Source of the DNA: an uncultured archaeon
GTDB lineage: Archaea > Thermoproteota > Nitrososphaeria > Nitrososphaerales > CALBXV01
DNA: 14,493 nt
Direction: 5' to 3'
NCBI GenBank assembly: GCA_937890045.1
Contig: CALBXV010000471.1
Coordinates: 1 to 14,493, forward strand
The notes under the pieces are model-generated. The model was given only the letters and a program-made list of their open reading frames with translations, had not been told where the DNA came from and did no database searches. The position numbers and the translations under genes are program-made. Below are positions 1 to 8,936 of the stretch, piece after piece (the first letter of the stretch is position 1; each line of letters starts with the position of its first letter).

Positions 1-3000
1 CATTTGTAGTTGTTTGATCTGAGCTCACATCGCGTATTGTAGTACCATCAGTTAATGTTGAATTATCATCAAAAGAATATCTTAAAAACAAATCTGTATA
101 TGAAGCTGACACGTGATTGCCAACAAATGATTTAGGTGCTGTTACATGATTATCAAAGGCTTCTTCATTCAATGGAGAATTCCACAATCTAAATTCCATC
201 ATCGAACCACTAAACATAGAAGAACCAAAACTTGAAGTTGCACTTGTAACACCACCAACATAAAATGTTCCACTGCCAGTCCAAGATACATTATGTGATT
301 GTGATACTGCATTTGATCCAGTTATAAATAAATCCGATTTAGAACTGTATCGTATTCTATCAATACCAGCATCATATTGTTTTACAAATAACTCATAACT
401 ATAATTTTTATTTTGTGCATCTGATCCTGTCGGTTGTACTTTTTTCAAAAACAAATCATCAAAGAAAATAGTTTCACCTGGAGAATCATTAATTAATTGA
501 ATCGAAAGTTTTGATGTATTTGGAAATTTAATTTGTTTTTTAACTTGAACCAACTTCCATTCTGTAGTATCTACAGCTACTCGTTCAGATGCTCTGCTTC
601 CACCATCGGCTTCATCTGTTTCTAATGACAATCCAGGAGATTCTTCATCCCAATTCACAATATTTTCATTTGAATCTAACTCATATACTTTTAATGAAGC
701 TAATGCTCCACCCAATTCATTACTTGAAGATGCCTTAGCATAACCACTAAATAATACTGTATCTCCTGCACTAACAGATGCAACACTTGCCTCAAATGTA
801 GGATGTAAATCATCTCGTTTATACAAATGTGTATACGTTCTTCTATCTAAATTTTCTTTATTTCTATTATTTATTAACTTTAATCCATATTGGCCACCGC
901 CTTCTCTTCTTATAGAACCACTACCGTAATTATTTCCAACAGAACCACTTGTTATTATAAGTTCCCCATATTGTGCATTTGCTCCAGCAAAAAATGGTGG
1001 ACTTATACTATTTAAAAAACTACCAGTTTCATATCCAAAATCTCCAACACCTCTACTTGGTAACAACTGATTATCTGTTAATTGTTTTCTTAACATTACA
1101 GACCAAAATTCTCCATCATATATGGGTAACAATGATGAACTAATTTCTCTATACCCACCAGAGCCAGACAACATAAATGATACTGTACCATAATTATCTA
1201 CTGAACCATTATCTTTTAATCTAATGCCCCACCTCTTATCTTTATTAACCAATAATTGATTTGAGCCTGTTGCTGATTTAAATCTAAATTCTACCGTATC
1301 CGCTTTTCTACCAGACAATGAATCATTAGTCCAACTTCCAGAAATATATTGAGACCCGCTAAATCCAAGAGCTCTTGTCCATTTACGAGTAATTTCAAAT
1401 GGTAATCTTTGTTTTGCATTTGACATACCACCATATTCTCGTACCCTCAAAATAGACGATGGTAATCCATAACAACTTATTATCCCTTTTAATGAATTAA
1501 TAGTACCTTTTGTTTTTAACAAATATGGCATACTTTGTATAAGTCTCTTAGTAATTTCGCGTGAAATTTCTCTTTCAGCTGGTTTATCTGCAGACCCAGA
1601 AGTATACAATGAATATGTTGTACCACTAAGTTTTTGTCCAAAAGCAGATCTTGGTAAATCAATTAAATCTTTACCATCTTGTATATCCCACCCAAGAGAT
1701 TTTGCTATATTATAAATTAATTCTTTTGAAAATCCTTTACTTAAATCTGATTGTCTATCTGTAATATCCGATAGTGCTTTAGTATAAACCCATAACTCAT
1801 CAAATTGGTGTCCTATCATATCAAGAAAGTCCAAAAACTCTGAGTTATTAGCATCATCTCTAACATGCTCTGGCAAAAGATTTACTAATCTATTAGGATT
1901 GTTTCTGTCGTATAATGATGCACTATATAATTGACCAGTTTTTTTAACTACTGAACCATACCAATCTGTAAACTGAGTATTTGATGAGCTGACTGGTCTA
2001 TATGGACTGTCGTATGTCCCGGCCGTTGATCCTGATGTGGGCCAGGATGCATCAGGAAATTCTCCAAAAGAACTTGATGCATATGAAGAAGATTCATGAT
2101 ATAGATATTTTTCATAACCATCAAATTTATTTACACTTTCACGAATTCTTCTATCTAAAATTAATAAATCATTTTCAGCACTGGTTGTTCCTAATAACGA
2201 TGCACTTTCTTGTGTATTTGATTCAATCTGTTGTATTTTATATTTAAAGTTTTTTAATCTTTTTTCAGCTGAAGAAAAATTAACAAAATTTTCATAATTT
2301 GAATACTCTATATTTAATTCAACAGCAGCCCCACTACCACTTATAAATTCATCTTCAATTTTTTTAGATAATTTAGTATCTGTAGTAACTAAATCTGTAT
2401 GACTACTATATTCAGTCGGTCTATTTGTTATTGGTGAATCTGAAGGTTTTACGTTTGGTTTTCTTAAAACTAATGATCCCTCATCTTCTTGTTCGTATGG
2501 CACCAACTCCACAACTTCTGTAAGTTCTGGTATCATTTCACGAACTACAAATGCTTGATCCTTTTCTTCTATTTCTTCTGGAAGTGGGTCATATAATTTA
2601 TATATTACTGAGTATGGTGATTCTTGAAATGTTTCATTATCACTAACATAATTTGTAGCTAAAAATACATCATCTCCACCAAAATGAATATAAGTATTTA
2701 AATCTCTTTTTTCCTGATGTTTATATTGTATAGTCCATTGACCAAATGTTTGGTTTGCAGTTATAAGTTCACTTAAATAAACAATCTTTGCTTTAAAACC
2801 ATTCCACGTTTGATTTAAAAATATTTTATTGCCGCTAATTCTTTCTATTCTAGCTCTAAATGGTTGTATTACTGGAGTAGCATCCGCTTCATTAATATCC
2901 ACACCATCCACATCAACCATTTCTCGTAAAATATCAAAGGTAATTGTATATTCTTTTGCTACCCCGGCATTTATAATAAGTAATGTAGCAGTATATGTTC

Positions 3001-3370
3001 CAGCCAAATCTCTTAACTCTACAGACTGGGTTCCACCTTGTTCATATTTTGGACTTGTTTGTATTTTGTCAACAAGTTCAATAAAATCTATCTTAAACTC
3101 TGTTGAAGCATCTGTGGCATATGTTTTTGGTTCTACCCCAATATATTGGTCAGAAACTCGTGGTTCTCCCACTTTCATTAAATTCCAATTAAATTGTGCA
3201 TCAGATGCAAGAAATAAATCTTTTCCTGTATCTGTTATATTTAATGTAACTGGAGCTGTTACAAACCCTATAAGTTTTCCACCGGCCTCTGTTAATCCAC
3301 GCTGTGGCAAAATAACATCAACACCAATAGATGTATTTAAAAATTGTGGTAATGTTATAAAAGGAAACAT
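1..3370 (-). CDS. Giant baseplate wedge/tail protein with LamG-like modules, gp7/gpI-like core (3' end cut by window)
   Basis: An open frame runs from an ATG at 3370 to the left edge, 1123 codons with no stop; its C-terminus lies outside the window. I checked the frame at several points and saw no break. AAGGAA lies just upstream of the start, 13 nt after the preceding gene. Residues 1-250 look beta-rich (Ig-like). About 330-430 is charged and helical, possibly coiled coil. About 490-645 is a helical block starting LLPEHVRDD and ending with KGTINSLKGIISCYGLP then YGG. That resembles tail protein I of P2-like phages, the counterpart of T4 gp7 that partners gp6 in wedges. About 650-845 and 985-1123 look LamG/concanavalin-like (EFRLWNSPLNEEAF near 1060), with a galactose-binding-like module between them (about 845-985). 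Likely role: baseplate wedge protein that also carries glycan-binding modules. The assignment to gp7 is inferred from order and motif resemblance; the LamG call is firmer. Confidence 0.8.
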   Translation of the reverse strand, partial: MFPFITLPQFLNTSIGVDVILPQRGLTEAGGKLIGFVTAPVTLNITDTGKDLFLASDAQFNWNLMKVGEPRVSDQYIGVEPKTYATDASTEFKIDFIELVDKIQTSPKYEQGGTQSVELRDLAGTYTATLLIINAGVAKEYTITFDILREMVDVDGVDINEADATPVIQPFRARIERISGNKIFLNQTWNGFKAKIVYLSELITANQTFGQWTIQYKHQEKRDLNTYIHFGGDDVFLATNYVSDNETFQESPYSVIYKLYDPLPEEIEEKDQAFVVREMIPELTEVVELVPYEQEDEGSLVLRKPNVKPSDSPITNRPTEYSSHTDLVTTDTKLSKKIEDEFISGSGAAVELNIEYSNYENFVNFSSAEKRLKNFKYKIQQIESNTQESASLLGTTSAENDLLILDRRIRESVNKFDGYEKYLYHESSSYASSSFGEFPDASWPTSGSTAGTYDSPYRPVSSSNTQFTDWYGSVVKKTGQLYSASLYDRNNPNRLVNLLPEHVRDDANNSEFLDFLDMIGHQFDELWVYTKALSDITDRQSDLSKGFSKELIYNIAKSLGWDIQDGKDLIDLPRSAFGQKLSGTTYSLYTSGSADKPAEREISREITKRLIQSMPYLLKTKGTINSLKGIISCYGLPSSILRVREYGGMSNAKQRLPFEITRKWTRALGFSGSQYISGSWTNDSLSGRKADTVEFRFKSATGSNQLLVNKDKRWGIRLKDNGSVDNYGTVSFMLSGSGGYREISSSLLPIYDGEFWSVMLRKQLTDNQLLPSRGVGDFGYETGSFLNSISPPFFAGANAQYGELIITSGSVGNNYGSGSIRREGGGQYGLKLINNRNKENLDRRTYTHLYKRDDLHPTFEASVASVSAGDTVLFSGYAKASSSNELGGALASLKVYELDSNENIVNWDEESPGLSLETDEADGGSRASERVAVDTTEWKLVQVKKQIKFPNTSKLSIQLINDSPGETIFFDDLFLKKVQPTGSDAQNKNYSYELFVKQYDAGIDRIRYSSKSDLFITGSNAVSQSHNVSWTGSGTFYVGGVTSATSSFGSSMFSGSMMEFRLWNSPLNEEAFDNHVTAPKSFVGNHVSASYTDLFLRYSFDDNSTLTDGTTIRDVSSDQTTTN

Positions 3371-3383
3371 AATTTATTCCTTT

Positions 3384-4775
3384 TTAATTGGCTTCTATAC
3401 AAGCTGGTAAAAATATAAACTCTTCTTGGCCTACATCATTTTTCAAAGTTAATCTCACCGAAACACGCACGCCTTGATTAGGAACTCGTATTTTTATTGT
3501 TTTTAAATCAATTCCATTCACTCTAAGGCCATCCGCATCACCTTGAGTACTAATAATTTCTACATCATCTGTTGTTACTGGAGAGTAAACACTAGATCTC
3601 AACCACCAAGACCCTGTTCTATCATGATCCCATCCACCAAATTGCCAATAATAATGTGTTCCAGCAGATGGTCTAATTGAGTTACTTGACAGTTCAATAG
3701 TATCTCCTGCTTTAATTTTAACAGGATTCAAGGTATCTATCACCTTTGAAACTGCTTCATGACTATTAGGATCTATGCCAAGATCGTTAAGTTTACTGTT
3801 AGTTGCTTGAACTTGAAATCTTGCCTTAAACCCCCTGCCTGCAATTACACCGTCTGCAACCGCTTTCTTAATATCATCAAACATTTTATTTCCACTTCTA
3901 TAATCAGCATCATCTGTACTTGAAACAAAAAAACTTGGAGTAATGGTATTAATAGGATTATCTTCTGAACCAACAATCTCAAATGTATTTGAAATTTCAC
4001 CAAGGCTTGTTAAAGAAGATTGTAATGCATCAAATCGTATTAAAAATGCACCATTAATCATCAAAGTACCACCAATCATATCTGGTGTAAACTCTGCGTC
4101 TGAATTTATAAATTCTATTTCTCTGCTGTCCCCCAACATTCCTTCACCAACAAATTTTAAATTTGCATCCGAAGTTCCATCCGACATAACCTTTTTAGTT
4201 TCTTTTTGTAAATTATAAAAATCTTTAAGATATTTTCCATTGTCTATATCTTGTGGTGCCAATCTTATTTCTGTCCTCGATGGTGAAATTTCATGTAGAA
4301 AATATTTAAATTCTCTTACAAACAATTCTTTTGGTTCTTCTTCTTCTGTTAGTAGTGTAAATATTTTACCTATAGGATCAATTCGAATATTTTCACCAAC
4401 AAGTATTCCCTCTGGTGGATTATAAACTTTACCAGTTGAATCAACTAAAACAGATTTATAATCTCCTGCTAATTTCCTTAAAAACTTATATTTTACAGAA
4501 TACCGACCCCTATCATAACCTAATTTTCTAAGAATTGTTCCAGTTTTTAATTTTATTGCACCATCACCTTCTAATATATAATCCGCTTTATCTATAATCG
4601 AACTTTCCAAAAATGTATTGTTTATATCATAAATAAAAACTTGAACAAAATCATTTAAATTTTCACCAAATTTTTGTCCCACATAAGCAAACTTCGAGTT
4701 TTTTGGATCTATATGTTCAGATCCACGAGTTTGTAAAAGTTCTATATCCTTTTCTGATAATGATGTTATTGGCAT
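3384..4775 (-). CDS. Tail/baseplate structural protein with PKD-like C-terminal domain
   Basis: This 463-residue protein lies in the late tail operon, 1 nt after the 198-aa gene and 13 nt before the giant wedge protein. It has no signal peptide or membrane segment. Residues 40-170 contain alternating beta strands (FVQVFIYDIN, then a YILEGDGAIKLKTGT stretch) that look like an N-terminal attachment domain of a phage tail appendage. Residues from about 355 to the end (KAGDTIELSS, HYYWQFGG, then long alternating strands) resemble a PKD/Ig-like fold, common in phage adhesins. I do not recognise a named T4 homologue; position suggests a wedge accessory or fibre-anchoring subunit. The structural role is supported mainly by context, and the PKD-like call by strand pattern only. 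Confidence 0.8.
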   Translation of the reverse strand: MPITSLSEKDIELLQTRGSEHIDPKNSKFAYVGQKFGENLNDFVQVFIYDINNTFLESSIIDKADYILEGDGAIKLKTGTILRKLGYDRGRYSVKYKFLRKLAGDYKSVLVDSTGKVYNPPEGILVGENIRIDPIGKIFTLLTEEEEPKELFVREFKYFLHEISPSRTEIRLAPQDIDNGKYLKDFYNLQKETKKVMSDGTSDANLKFVGEGMLGDSREIEFINSDAEFTPDMIGGTLMINGAFLIRFDALQSSLTSLGEISNTFEIVGSEDNPINTITPSFFVSSTDDADYRSGNKMFDDIKKAVADGVIAGRGFKARFQVQATNSKLNDLGIDPNSHEAVSKVIDTLNPVKIKAGDTIELSSNSIRPSAGTHYYWQFGGWDHDRTGSWWLRSSVYSPVTTDDVEIISTQGDADGLRVNGIDLKTIKIRVPNQGVRVSVRLTLKNDVGQEEFIFLPACIEAN

Positions 4776-4776
4776 T

Positions 4777-5373
4777 TTACTCTACTATATCTCCACTTGG
4801 TATAGAATCTATTATTGCTTGTAAAACTACTACACTTTGAACAAATGCATATTCACTCGAAAAAAATGAACCTAAATCTGCAAATAATCTTTTTTGACCA
4901 TCATCAATTAACCATTTTCTGTAATCTGATGCATCATCATTTGTAACTATATCTCCATTTGCAAGGCCTTCTGGTAATTCAATTAAAAATGTTGATTCCG
5001 CAAGTTCCGTAATATTTCTATCAATAATGCTATCTAAAAGTGATCCTTGTGTGTATTGTGGATATTTTGCCTCACTATAAGAATGTTGTGCATTCAATAC
5101 TTCTTGTGTATTTGGAGAATCTACATCATTTTGAATTCTTTCGTCTACAAATGTAGATATTGTATCTTCCATTCCATATCCAGTAAACATATCTTCAAAT
5201 GAATATAACACTCCATTTTCATCTCTAAATGGTTCGACATTTCCATGTTTACTTATTCCAATATCATCTTCTGCTGCATACAACAAAAGTTCATTCAAAT
5301 AATTGTTTCTTAAATTTTCAACGAACTCTTTATAAAAATCAACACCTTCTAATTCTTCTACTGTATATGGCAT
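4777..5373 (-). CDS. Tail operon protein of unknown function (198 aa)
   Basis: Not recognised. The protein is acidic and mixed helix/strand, opening with MPYTVEELEGVDFYKEF followed by a helical stretch rich in Leu and Tyr (about 15-35). It has no signal peptide, membrane segment or catalytic motif that I can see. Its ATG overlaps the stop of the DNRLRE gene by one base, and its stop is 1 nt before the 463-aa gene, so it is embedded in the late tail operon and probably translationally coupled. Location between two structural proteins suggests a baseplate or fibre-connector component, which is inference from context only. Aspartate-rich surface segments (DDIG, NDDASD) would fit a solvent-exposed virion part. 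Confidence 0.75.
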   Translation of the reverse strand: MPYTVEELEGVDFYKEFVENLRNNYLNELLLYAAEDDIGISKHGNVEPFRDENGVLYSFEDMFTGYGMEDTISTFVDERIQNDVDSPNTQEVLNAQHSYSEAKYPQYTQGSLLDSIIDRNITELAESTFLIELPEGLANGDIVTNDDASDYRKWLIDDGQKRLFADLGSFFSSEYAFVQSVVVLQAIIDSIPSGDIVE

Positions 5374-6515
5374 TACTTAGTTACCTTAAATGTAAATCCC
5401 TCATCAAAATATTGATCAACTTCATCAACTGTTCCACTGCCACTAACAGCCCTAAATACCAATTTATAATATCTTTCTGGTTGATATCCACCTAACCATA
5501 TATTAAAATAATTACCATTACTATCACAACTTACCAATGAACCAGAATCAAAGGGCACCACAACTGAATCATCTTCAGCATCTCTTATTGAATAATATGT
5601 TCCATCACTATTAATAGTTGATCCACTTGGTAAATATTTTACTGTTAAATTTGAAGGTGTAGTAGAATATGTTTTTGCTGGAAATCTAGCTCTTCCAACA
5701 ACTCTAATTTTTGCTTTTGCATTTTCTGAATATTCTGGTCTTAATCCTTTTGTATACATAACCATATCCTCAAAATCAGAACCAGTAATCGGTGATAGTG
5801 AACCAGTTGAAAACTTGGAATCATCCCAAACAACTTCTAATGTTGGAGGAAATTTTGTATGTGTGTCTGATGAAAAGAATGAAAAATTTCCATATCTTAC
5901 TTTACTTCCTTCATCAGACCCCGAATTTAAATTTCCAATACTTCCACTTCGTTTAATAATAAATCCTTCATTTGGATATGATGATCCAGAATAAATCCAA
6001 TTATTTACTATATCAGAAACATTTAGTCTAACGTCACGTGTAGTTTGATCAAGTGAATATGAAACTTCCAACGGCCACCTTGTTGAACTTCCACTAAACC
6101 AAGTAGCACCTGATCCACTTGGCCCGGCGGGTGTCCACAATTGTCCATCAGTTTTACCGTGTCTAAATTTCCAACTAGCCCCTTCATCTGTTACAGGATC
6201 ATCATCTGAACGTCCTGCTCCCATATCCCAACTTTGACTTATAGGATATGCCCTTAAACTCTGACTAACTGCCAGTGCTGCTGGGTGTGCATCATAAAGA
6301 TTTAAAAAATATGTTGGACTTGTTATTAAACTATCAACAACAGACTGTGAAATATATGTTAATGGAAATTTTATTAATGTCCTTGAAACTCTAACAGTAT
6401 CTCCCGTATCACTGACATCTTTTCTAATTTCAAGAATAGGATCCATACCAGCATTTAAACTTGAACTGGATTCATATACTGTTGTGTCTTTTTCTGGAAA
6501 AACAAAATAATGCAT
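5373..6515 (-). CDS. DNRLRE-domain (CBM96-like) tail protein
   Basis: This 380-residue protein opens with a beta-sandwich of the DNRLRE/CBM96 type, roughly residues 1-232. It shows TTVYESSSSLNAG near the start, RTLIKF at 45-50, a central SQSWDMG segment, DVRLNVSDIVNNWI at 161-174 and a closing PPTLEVVW strand. This family is found in secreted or surface polysaccharide-binding proteins and in phage tail appendages. The remainder (about 240-380) is a second beta domain ending EGFTFKVTK, possibly Ig/FN3-like. There is no signal peptide, as expected for a virion protein assembled in the cytoplasm. It lies 4 nt after gp6 and overlaps the next start by 1 nt. The likely role is an adhesin-like or decoration part of the baseplate; the ligand is unknown. 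Confidence 0.8.
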   Translation of the reverse strand: MHYFVFPEKDTTVYESSSSLNAGMDPILEIRKDVSDTGDTVRVSRTLIKFPLTYISQSVVDSLITSPTYFLNLYDAHPAALAVSQSLRAYPISQSWDMGAGRSDDDPVTDEGASWKFRHGKTDGQLWTPAGPSGSGATWFSGSSTRWPLEVSYSLDQTTRDVRLNVSDIVNNWIYSGSSYPNEGFIIKRSGSIGNLNSGSDEGSKVRYGNFSFFSSDTHTKFPPTLEVVWDDSKFSTGSLSPITGSDFEDMVMYTKGLRPEYSENAKAKIRVVGRARFPAKTYSTTPSNLTVKYLPSGSTINSDGTYYSIRDAEDDSVVVPFDSGSLVSCDSNGNYFNIWLGGYQPERYYKLVFRAVSGSGTVDEVDQYFDEGFTFKVTK

Positions 6516-6519
6516 TTAA

Positions 6520-8505
6520 TTACTCCACTATACCCAAATTATCTCCAAGAACTTTTCCTTGTATATCTGAATTTGGAAATTTTACCTCAAAAATGCTTGG
6601 ATCTAATGCTGTATAAAGTATTCCATCAGTCATAGCACTTTGTATATCAAAAAAATTACCCGAATAACCATCAGCTGTATTATATTTATTTTCTATTACA
6701 ATAGGATGTTTATCTGGATTACCTTGCTTTGGGGGTACAACGGACGCTACGCCGTCTATTAAAGATAACTCATAAGCTATGTCGGTCAATATAATTGGTT
6801 GACCTATTTGTAAATTATCTGTAGTGAAAAAATCCTTTACAGCTGCAACACACCTCAATAATACATCATTTTTATTAACACCAGCCTTTGTTAATATTGC
6901 AAATTTAACTGCAATATTAATAATATATGCATCTTTAATATTAACAGCATCAGTTGCTAATCTAAACTGACTTAAATATGTTTTTAAATTTTCTTTAACA
7001 GTTTGACTCAATGGAACTAATTGTCTAATTGAATTATACCCCAATGTATATAAATTTAAAGCAAGTGGATTTGGTATTCTAACCTGTACTGATTTCAATG
7101 TTTTTCCAACGTCTTCATCTGTAATTTCTCTTTCTAAAGCATCTACTCCCTCTGACTTATTTAATTGATCATCTTGTACTAAATACACTTTAGCTATATT
7201 ACCATATTTAGCTGGTAAAGAATACGCTCTAACAACATAATCTTGTTTTGTTACTGCCCTATTTTGTGATTGAAAATATGCCAATGCATTGTCTTTAACT
7301 TGCCTAAGTGTTTCTCCCGAAGACCCTCCTGATGCAGCAAATTGATTAGTTACTGCAACCGAATCTTTAGAATCTTGAACAGTAGATGTAGTTAATGTAG
7401 AATCTTGTATGTCATAACTAACAGAAGAAATGTTTTTTATATCCCCCGCTGGAACATTATTATCTACACCACCACCATAAGAATACTTAACTGTTAATGT
7501 TGTATTAGATGGTGCTAATCCAAAAGTTCTTGTTTGTAAAAAATTTGATGGATCAAATGATGTAGTTAAATAAGTCGGGCTTCCAGGTAATGCAGATCCA
7601 ACACTATCTGGATTTGGAATTATCTCTTCATCAGGATTATCTGATATACCAGCTCCAAACCTTAAAATAATTTTATCAGTACTATCAATAAAAGTAGAAA
7701 ATCTTCGTGAAACTTTTTTTAATTTTAAAATATGTGGAGCAGTATCCTTATCAGCAGTTGAAGATGGATCATTTGCCATATTATTTTCCATCTCATCAAA
7801 TACTGTATCTCGTGCTAATGAATCTACTTCATACCATTTATTATCATCACTATCTGTAACTGATATAATTTCTATAACACCGGCATTAGATAATTTAATT
7901 TGAGAATATTTTTCTGCTGTATTAAATGTATACTGTTCAGTTACTATAGTTCCGCTTTCAGCTTTAATTTGTTTTTTTAATAAAAATTTTGTTGGAGCTC
8001 CACTATCTGTTTCAAATATTGTTATTTCTCTTGGATCATAAGAACTTGAAAATTTAAAATTACAATCTTCTAAAGTTCTAAAAGTTGTACCAGTTGTTGT
8101 TGCTGTAGCTGTCAACCCAGCTTTAACATTAAGTGCATATCTAAAATCTGGTTTATTATTTAAAGATGGAACAGTTTGAAATACATCTAATACTGCAGTA
8201 GATGGTGTTGTTACCTTTGGTTTATACCCAAATGACTGTGCAATATTATAAATATTTTTCTTTTCTTCAGCATATGCAAGTAATGATTCTCTAAATTGTG
8301 AATCAACATAATAAGATAAAACATCACCTATATATGATGCCATTTCAATAAACATCATACCTGGACTTGATTCATTAAAATCATTATATGCATTTGGAAA
8401 ATATACTTTAGCAAACTCTATAAGATTATCTCTAAAATCACTAAAATCTTTATTAAGATAATTTACTTGTTTAACTACATTCTTTTTTACACTTGTTCGA
8501 GCCAT
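6520..8505 (-). CDS. gp6: Baseplate wedge protein gp6 (baseplate J family)
   Basis: At 661 residues this matches T4 gp6 (about 660). The N-terminus carries the characteristic gp6 block, about residues 44-97: NESSPGMMFIEMASYIGDV, then YYVDSQFRESLLAYAEE and AQSFGYKP. The middle/C-terminal part has the baseplate-J hallmark, about residues 407-444, ALAYFQSQNRAVTKQDY followed by LPAKYGNIAKVYLVQD. Gp6 dimers join gp7 to form the wedge that rings the baseplate hub and holds the sheath-contraction trigger. The ATG at 8505 is preceded by AAGGAA at a suitable distance and follows the gp25 stop by 10 nt. The gene is intact, and its order after gp25 matches other marine T4-like phages as far as I recall. 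Confidence 0.95.
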   Translation of the reverse strand: MARTSVKKNVVKQVNYLNKDFSDFRDNLIEFAKVYFPNAYNDFNESSPGMMFIEMASYIGDVLSYYVDSQFRESLLAYAEEKKNIYNIAQSFGYKPKVTTPSTAVLDVFQTVPSLNNKPDFRYALNVKAGLTATATTTGTTFRTLEDCNFKFSSSYDPREITIFETDSGAPTKFLLKKQIKAESGTIVTEQYTFNTAEKYSQIKLSNAGVIEIISVTDSDDNKWYEVDSLARDTVFDEMENNMANDPSSTADKDTAPHILKLKKVSRRFSTFIDSTDKIILRFGAGISDNPDEEIIPNPDSVGSALPGSPTYLTTSFDPSNFLQTRTFGLAPSNTTLTVKYSYGGGVDNNVPAGDIKNISSVSYDIQDSTLTTSTVQDSKDSVAVTNQFAASGGSSGETLRQVKDNALAYFQSQNRAVTKQDYVVRAYSLPAKYGNIAKVYLVQDDQLNKSEGVDALEREITDEDVGKTLKSVQVRIPNPLALNLYTLGYNSIRQLVPLSQTVKENLKTYLSQFRLATDAVNIKDAYIINIAVKFAILTKAGVNKNDVLLRCVAAVKDFFTTDNLQIGQPIILTDIAYELSLIDGVASVVPPKQGNPDKHPIVIENKYNTADGYSGNFFDIQSAMTDGILYTALDPSIFEVKFPNSDIQGKVLGDNLGIVE

Positions 8506-8515
8506 TTAAATTTCC

Positions 8516-8935
8516 TTATCCTGGACCTGTTTCAAAATTTAACATTACCGAGTTTTCTTTATCTCTATCTAAACTAGTACTAAATCTAACATCAACAAAT
8601 AATTTATTTTCATCTCCATCATCTGTTAACACACTTACTTCGTGTACTTCAATATATGGTAGCCAAGTTTCTACTGATGTTCTAATTTCTTCTTCAACTC
8701 TACCTGGTAACTCTTTATCCATTTGTTCAAATATCATTGCTTTTAAATTACTTCCAAAAGTTGGTTGGCCAACTCTTTCTCCAGGTAATGTTAATAAAAG
8801 ATTTCTAACATTATGTGTTGATTGTTCTAATGATGTTTTACTAGAATTAAAAAATCCCTGTTGACCTTTCCTTAACGGAAATGTTAATCCAATAAAAGTA
8901 TCTGGATTTAAATCAGTTTCTTTTGCACTAGCCAT
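8516..8935 (-). CDS. gp25: Baseplate wedge protein gp25 (GPW/gp25 family)
   Basis: This 139-residue protein carries the signature of the GPW/gp25 family at residues 47-71: LLTLPGERVGQPTFGSNL followed by KAMIFEQ. The N-terminal part (GLTFPLRKG) and the following amphipathic helix are also typical. Gp25 sits at the inner end of the baseplate wedge and primes sheath polymerisation by mimicking a sheath subunit's handshake strand. The size agrees with T4 gp25 (132 aa). It lies between the 147-aa gene (1 nt gap) and gp6 (10 nt gap), the expected late baseplate context. The ribosome binding site (AGAAGAA) is modest, so expression may be coupled to the upstream gene. Confidence 0.95.
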   Translation of the reverse strand: MASAKETDLNPDTFIGLTFPLRKGQQGFFNSSKTSLEQSTHNVRNLLLTLPGERVGQPTFGSNLKAMIFEQMDKELPGRVEEEIRTSVETWLPYIEVHEVSVLTDDGDENKLFVDVRFSTSLDRDKENSVMLNFETGPG

Positions 8936-8936
8936 T

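Noticed and set aside
323..330. TATAAATA on the plus strand as an antisense late promoter
   Set aside because: Inside the coding region of the giant protein, facing no gene; expected by chance in such AT-rich DNA.
2002..2247. 81-codon plus-strand frame
   Set aside because: Antisense shadow within the giant protein; no Shine-Dalgarno site and His/Phe-rich nonsense composition.
2829..3410. 193-codon open frame on the plus strand
   Set aside because: It lies opposite the N-terminus of the giant wedge protein, whose frame is continuous and has a good ribosome site; the plus-strand translation is Ser/Ile-rich low-complexity without motifs.
3943..4425. Two plus-strand frames opposite the PKD-like protein
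   Set aside because: Shadows in an AT-rich gene, with Ser/Ile-rich translations and no support.
5229..5495. 88-codon plus-strand frame
   Set aside because: Spans the junction of two real minus-strand genes with a composition typical of an antisense shadow.
8247..8254. TATAAATA on the plus strand within gp6
   Set aside because: Antisense to gp6 with no plus-strand gene downstream; probably chance.
8493..8864. 123-codon plus-strand frame
   Set aside because: Lies opposite gp25, which is unmistakable; serine-rich shadow.
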